Shown here: positions 5,904-8,302 of the stretch, in pieces
How positions within the stretch are numbered: the first letter of the stretch is position 1
Layout of the letters: each line of letters begins with the position of its first letter
Origin: Pseudomonadota bacterium
GTDB lineage: Bacteria > Pseudomonadota > Gammaproteobacteria > Burkholderiales > Nitrosomonadaceae
NCBI GenBank assembly: GCA_018240935.1
Contig: JAFEEV010000245.1
Coordinates: 1 to 8,302, forward strand
DNA: 8,302 bases
Direction of reading: 5' to 3'
The notes under the pieces: generated by a model
Database searches by the model: none
What the model was told of the DNA's origin: nothing
The model's input: the letters and a program-made list of their open reading frames with translations, nothing else
Program-made: the position numbers and the translations under genes

Positions 5904-7004
5904 TCAAGCAGGATAAATCGCACCTAAAATTCTATTGCCCCCGGCGCCGGTGACTTCCGCCAGACTGCCCGTTTTCCGCGCCAGTGTCTGCTGCGCCAGC
6001 CAAGCAAATGCAAAGGCTTCCACCCAATCCGCCGCTACGCCCAGCCGATCGGTCAACGCCACAATCCTTCCCGGCAGATTATCGATCAACCGGCTCAGCA
6101 GCACCCGGTTATGCGCCCCGCCGCCGCACAGATAAACTTCTCCGGCGGATGGGCAATACCTTTGTATCGCTTGGGCAATCGTGATGGCTGTGAATTGCAG
6201 CAGAGTCGCCTGCACATCCTGTGGCGCTTCGGTGCCGCGCAACTTGCTCTCCAGCCAACGAGCATTAAACAAATCGCGCCCGGTGCTTTTGGGCGGTTGG
6301 CGTGTAAAAAAGTCTTCCGACAATAAATCATCCAGCAAAGCGGGAATAACCCGTCCGCTAGCCGCCCATTGTCCGTCCTTGTCGTAGGTTCTGCCGGTAT
6401 GACGCAAGCACCATGCATCCATCAATAAATTTCCCGGACCGCAATCGAAGCCGATGACCGGCTTGGCGGGATCGAGACTGGTGATATTCGCGATGCCGCC
6501 GATATTGACGATAACCCGATGATGCATTGCGTGTCTAAACACAGCATGATGAAATGCCGGAACCAGCGGAGCACCCTGCCCTCCCGCCGCTATATCGCGG
6601 CTTCTGAAATCGGCGATGACGGTAATCCGCGTCAATTCCGCCAGCAAAGCCGCATTGTTGAGCTGGATGGTGTAGTGCTTCCCGGCTTCGGGGCAATGGC
6701 GGATCGTTTGACCGTGACATCCGATGGCGGCGACCTGCTGCGCCGGCACACCGGCTTTTTCCAGTAAATCCATGGTTGCGTGCGCATAAAGCCGGGACAA
6801 GCGGTTGCTCAATCGCGCGGCGCAATCCAATTCATCGTGGCCGGGATGATGCAGCGCCAACAATTGCTCGCGCAGTCCGGCATCATAGGGACTAAAGTGG
6901 GTTTGCAGTAAATCCGGAGCAGCCTGACCGAAATCAACCAGAACGGCATCCACGCCGTCCAAGCTGGTGCCCGACATGATGCCGATAGCGTAAACCGGTT
7001 CCAA
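5904..7004 (-). CDS. anmK: Anhydro-N-acetylmuramic acid kinase
   Basis: Peptidoglycan recycling enzyme that opens the 1,6-anhydro ring of anhydro-MurNAc and phosphorylates it with ATP to MurNAc-6-phosphate, in the cytoplasm. Length 366 (E. coli 369). The N-terminal nucleotide-binding motif GIMSGTSLDGVDAVLVD (about 8-24), the VNIGGIANITSL segment, FDCGPGNLLMDAW and the C-terminal LCGGGAHN motif are all typical of the sugar kinase/Hsp70-like fold of AnmK. The only sensible start is TTG at 7004: an in-frame TAA lies two codons upstream and the next Met (codon 10) would cut into the ATP-binding loop. No clear Shine-Dalgarno precedes it. It converges on erpA with 33 bases between the stops and follows the M23 gene on the same strand after 98 bases. 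Confidence 0.95.
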   Translation of the reverse strand: MEPVYAIGIMSGTSLDGVDAVLVDFGQAAPDLLQTHFSPYDAGLREQLLALHHPGHDELDCAARLSNRLSRLYAHATMDLLEKAGVPAQQVAAIGCHGQTIRHCPEAGKHYTIQLNNAALLAELTRITVIADFRSRDIAAGGQGAPLVPAFHHAVFRHAMHHRVIVNIGGIANITSLDPAKPVIGFDCGPGNLLMDAWCLRHTGRTYDKDGQWAASGRVIPALLDDLLSEDFFTRQPPKSTGRDLFNARWLESKLRGTEAPQDVQATLLQFTAITIAQAIQRYCPSAGEVYLCGGGAHNRVLLSRLIDNLPGRIVALTDRLGVAADWVEAFAFAWLAQQTLARKTGSLAEVTGAGGNRILGAIYPA

Positions 7005-7039
7005 AGATTAATTAGGACGTTAACAGGCAGTACGTCTGT

Positions 7040-7089
7040 ACCACAAAGAAGTCACCAAGGGATTGACCACTGGCAAACCGCTTGGTGAC
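7040..7089 (-). terminator. Hairpin with T-rich tail between the M23 gene and anmK
   Basis: GTCACCAAG (7051-7059) and CTTGGTGAC (7081-7089) form a perfect 9-bp stem with a 21-base loop. Read on the minus strand, directly after the stem comes TTCTTTGT, a weak T-tract. The position, 13 bases after the M23 stop codon, suits a terminator or a partial one that lets some transcription reach anmK. The long loop and broken T-tract make it weaker than the rpsI terminator. Confidence 0.45.
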
Positions 7090-7102
7090 CGGAGCGGTCT
7101 CA

Positions 7103-8302
7103 TTATTCCAAGGAAGCGAGATGAATATTGCGCATGATGTTTAAACGCGCCACCAGAGCGTGCGTTTCTTTTTGGAAGTTGTTCAAATCGCGTTTTGCAA
7201 TCGGCGGAGCGGACGGTAGAACCACTTTGGCCGGATCGCGTTGCACACCGTCGACGCGCAATTCGTAATGCAAATGCGGGCCGGTTGCCATACCCGTCGA
7301 GCCGACATAACCGATCACGTCGCCTTGATTGACACGCTTACCTTTACTCATTCCACTGGCAAAGCGCGACAAATGACCGTACGCTGATTCGAACTTACCG
7401 TTATGTTTCAACACCACCAGATTACCGTATCCTTTCTGTGAACCCGAGAACGTGATGATGCCGTTCGCCGTTGCTCTGACCGGAGTACCGGTAGGCGCGG
7501 CATAATCGATGCCTTTGTGCGCACGCCATTCTTTCAGGATAGGGTGATAACGCGCATGGGTGAAACCTGAGGTGACTCGGGAAAATGCGAGTGGCGACAG
7601 CAGGAACGCCTTGCGTAAACTTTCCCCTTCCGGCGTGTAGTAGCCATCCGCGCCATTCGATGCTTTGAAGTAAATCGCTTGATGCGATTTTCCCTTATTG
7701 ACGAACTCAGCCGCTAAAACACGGCCGGTTTTGGTGCGCTTGCCATTATCATTCGCAAACGTTTCATACACCACGGTAAATCGGTCGCCTTGGCGCAAGT
7801 CGCGGTAAAAATCGATTTCCGAAGCGAATATCTCGGTCAGCTGCATCGCGATATTGTTCGGTATGCCGGCATGATCGGTCGCGGCAAACAGCGAACTGGT
7901 GATCTCGCCGGATTTCATATGAATACGCGTATCCAGCTCGACCGGCTGTTCGCTCATCTTGAATTCATCGTCCGTCTTTTCCATCAGGAACAGTTCTTCA
8001 TTGCCGAAGAAATAACGCAACGTCAACAACTCGCCATCGGCGGTGGTTTGCGCATAAACCGTCTGTCCCGGTTTCAGCTGGCGCATTGCGCGGCTTCCGC
8101 GCGCTGCCTGTAGAAAATCCGTAGAATCCTGATCGCTGACATCCAGGCGGTTTAAAATGGCGGCAATGGTATCGCCGCGGCGGATGCTTTCCTGACGCCA
8201 AAAAGTCTGATTGTTCTGTGTTTCGGCGATCGCTTCCGGAATGGATATATCCAATACGACTTCCTCAACCTGAACTTCTTCAAAAACAGGTGAATTAGGT
8301 GC
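7103..8302 (-). CDS. M23 family murein endopeptidase, MepM-like, 5' end outside window
   Basis: Zinc metallopeptidase of the LytM/peptidase M23 type, expected to cut peptide cross-links in the periplasm. The frame is open to the right edge, so the N-terminus (probably with a signal or membrane anchor) is missing; 399 residues are visible. Counting from the first visible codon, about 35-90 resemble a LysM/OapA-like domain (RRGDTIAAILNRL), followed by a second N-terminal domain that in Csd3/MepM-type enzymes can cover the active site, and a C-terminal catalytic domain. Zinc ligands and catalytic residues are intact: HKGID (His262, Asp266), YGHLS (His309) and GPHLHYEL (His343, His345), preceded by the SGFTHARYHPIL segment typical of the family. 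A TTG at 8254 is in frame but is not a credible start, since sequence upstream continues open. E. coli MepM is the closest characterised type I recognise. anmK lies downstream on the same strand, a sensible link between wall cutting and recycling. Confidence 0.93.
   Translation of the reverse strand, partial: APNSPVFEEVQVEEVVLDISIPEAIAETQNNQTFWRQESIRRGDTIAAILNRLDVSDQDSTDFLQAARGSRAMRQLKPGQTVYAQTTADGELLTLRYFFGNEELFLMEKTDDEFKMSEQPVELDTRIHMKSGEITSSLFAATDHAGIPNNIAMQLTEIFASEIDFYRDLRQGDRFTVVYETFANDNGKRTKTGRVLAAEFVNKGKSHQAIYFKASNGADGYYTPEGESLRKAFLLSPLAFSRVTSGFTHARYHPILKEWRAHKGIDYAAPTGTPVRATANGIITFSGSQKGYGNLVVLKHNGKFESAYGHLSRFASGMSKGKRVNQGDVIGYVGSTGMATGPHLHYELRVDGVQRDPAKVVLPSAPPIAKRDLNNFQKETHALVARLNIMRNIHLASLE

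Noticed and set aside
8252..8254. TTG at 8254 as start of the M23 peptidase gene
   Set aside because: The frame stays open for 16 more codons to the window edge and the visible part lacks the expected N-terminal signal or anchor, so the start must lie outside.

Overview
The window reads as a chromosomal housekeeping segment of a betaproteobacterium. The gene order rplM-rpsI-argC, then a DUF6776-like membrane protein, bactofilin and erpA, with anmK and an M23 endopeptidase converging from the other side, is a familiar betaproteobacterial arrangement. Protein sequence and moderate base composition make Nitrosomonas or a close relative (Nitrosomonadales) my best guess, but the genus is an inference from memory of the families, not from a search.

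Layout. Positions 1-249 (minus) hold the N-terminal part of a small MNT-type nucleotidyltransferase that runs off the left edge. Positions 289-1998 (minus) encode glutaminyl-tRNA synthetase, GlnS. A divergent intergenic region (about 1999-2231) carries a good sigma-70 promoter for the ribosomal protein pair rplM-rpsI (2232-3064, plus), which ends at a strong intrinsic terminator (3087-3117). argC (3171-4199, plus) follows, then a GTG-started membrane-anchored coiled-coil protein (4264-4998), a bactofilin (5009-5470) and erpA (5526-5870), all plus strand. On the minus strand, convergent with erpA, lie anmK (5904-7004) and the 3' part of an M23 murein endopeptidase gene (7103 to the right edge). 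No stretch above 300 bases lacks a gene.

How the genes relate. The left half serves translation (GlnRS, L13, S9) and arginine synthesis. The right half is biased to the cell envelope: bactofilin scaffold, its membrane-protein neighbour, an endopeptidase that cuts peptidoglycan cross-links, and AnmK, which recycles the anhydro-muropeptide sugar released during wall turnover. ErpA, an A-type iron-sulfur carrier, sits between them.

The most notable observation is that erpA is interrupted by an in-frame TAA at codon 63 (5712-5714), where E. coli ErpA has Glu. The reading frame on both sides is intact, adds up to the canonical 114 codons and retains all three cluster-binding cysteines, so this is a single recent G-to-T change or a base-calling error. 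The best candidates for undescribed biology are the DUF6776-bactofilin pair and the edge MNT gene, which may belong to a HEPN-MNT toxin-antitoxin pair. I saw no CRISPR array, insertion sequence, rRNA, tRNA or phage gene.
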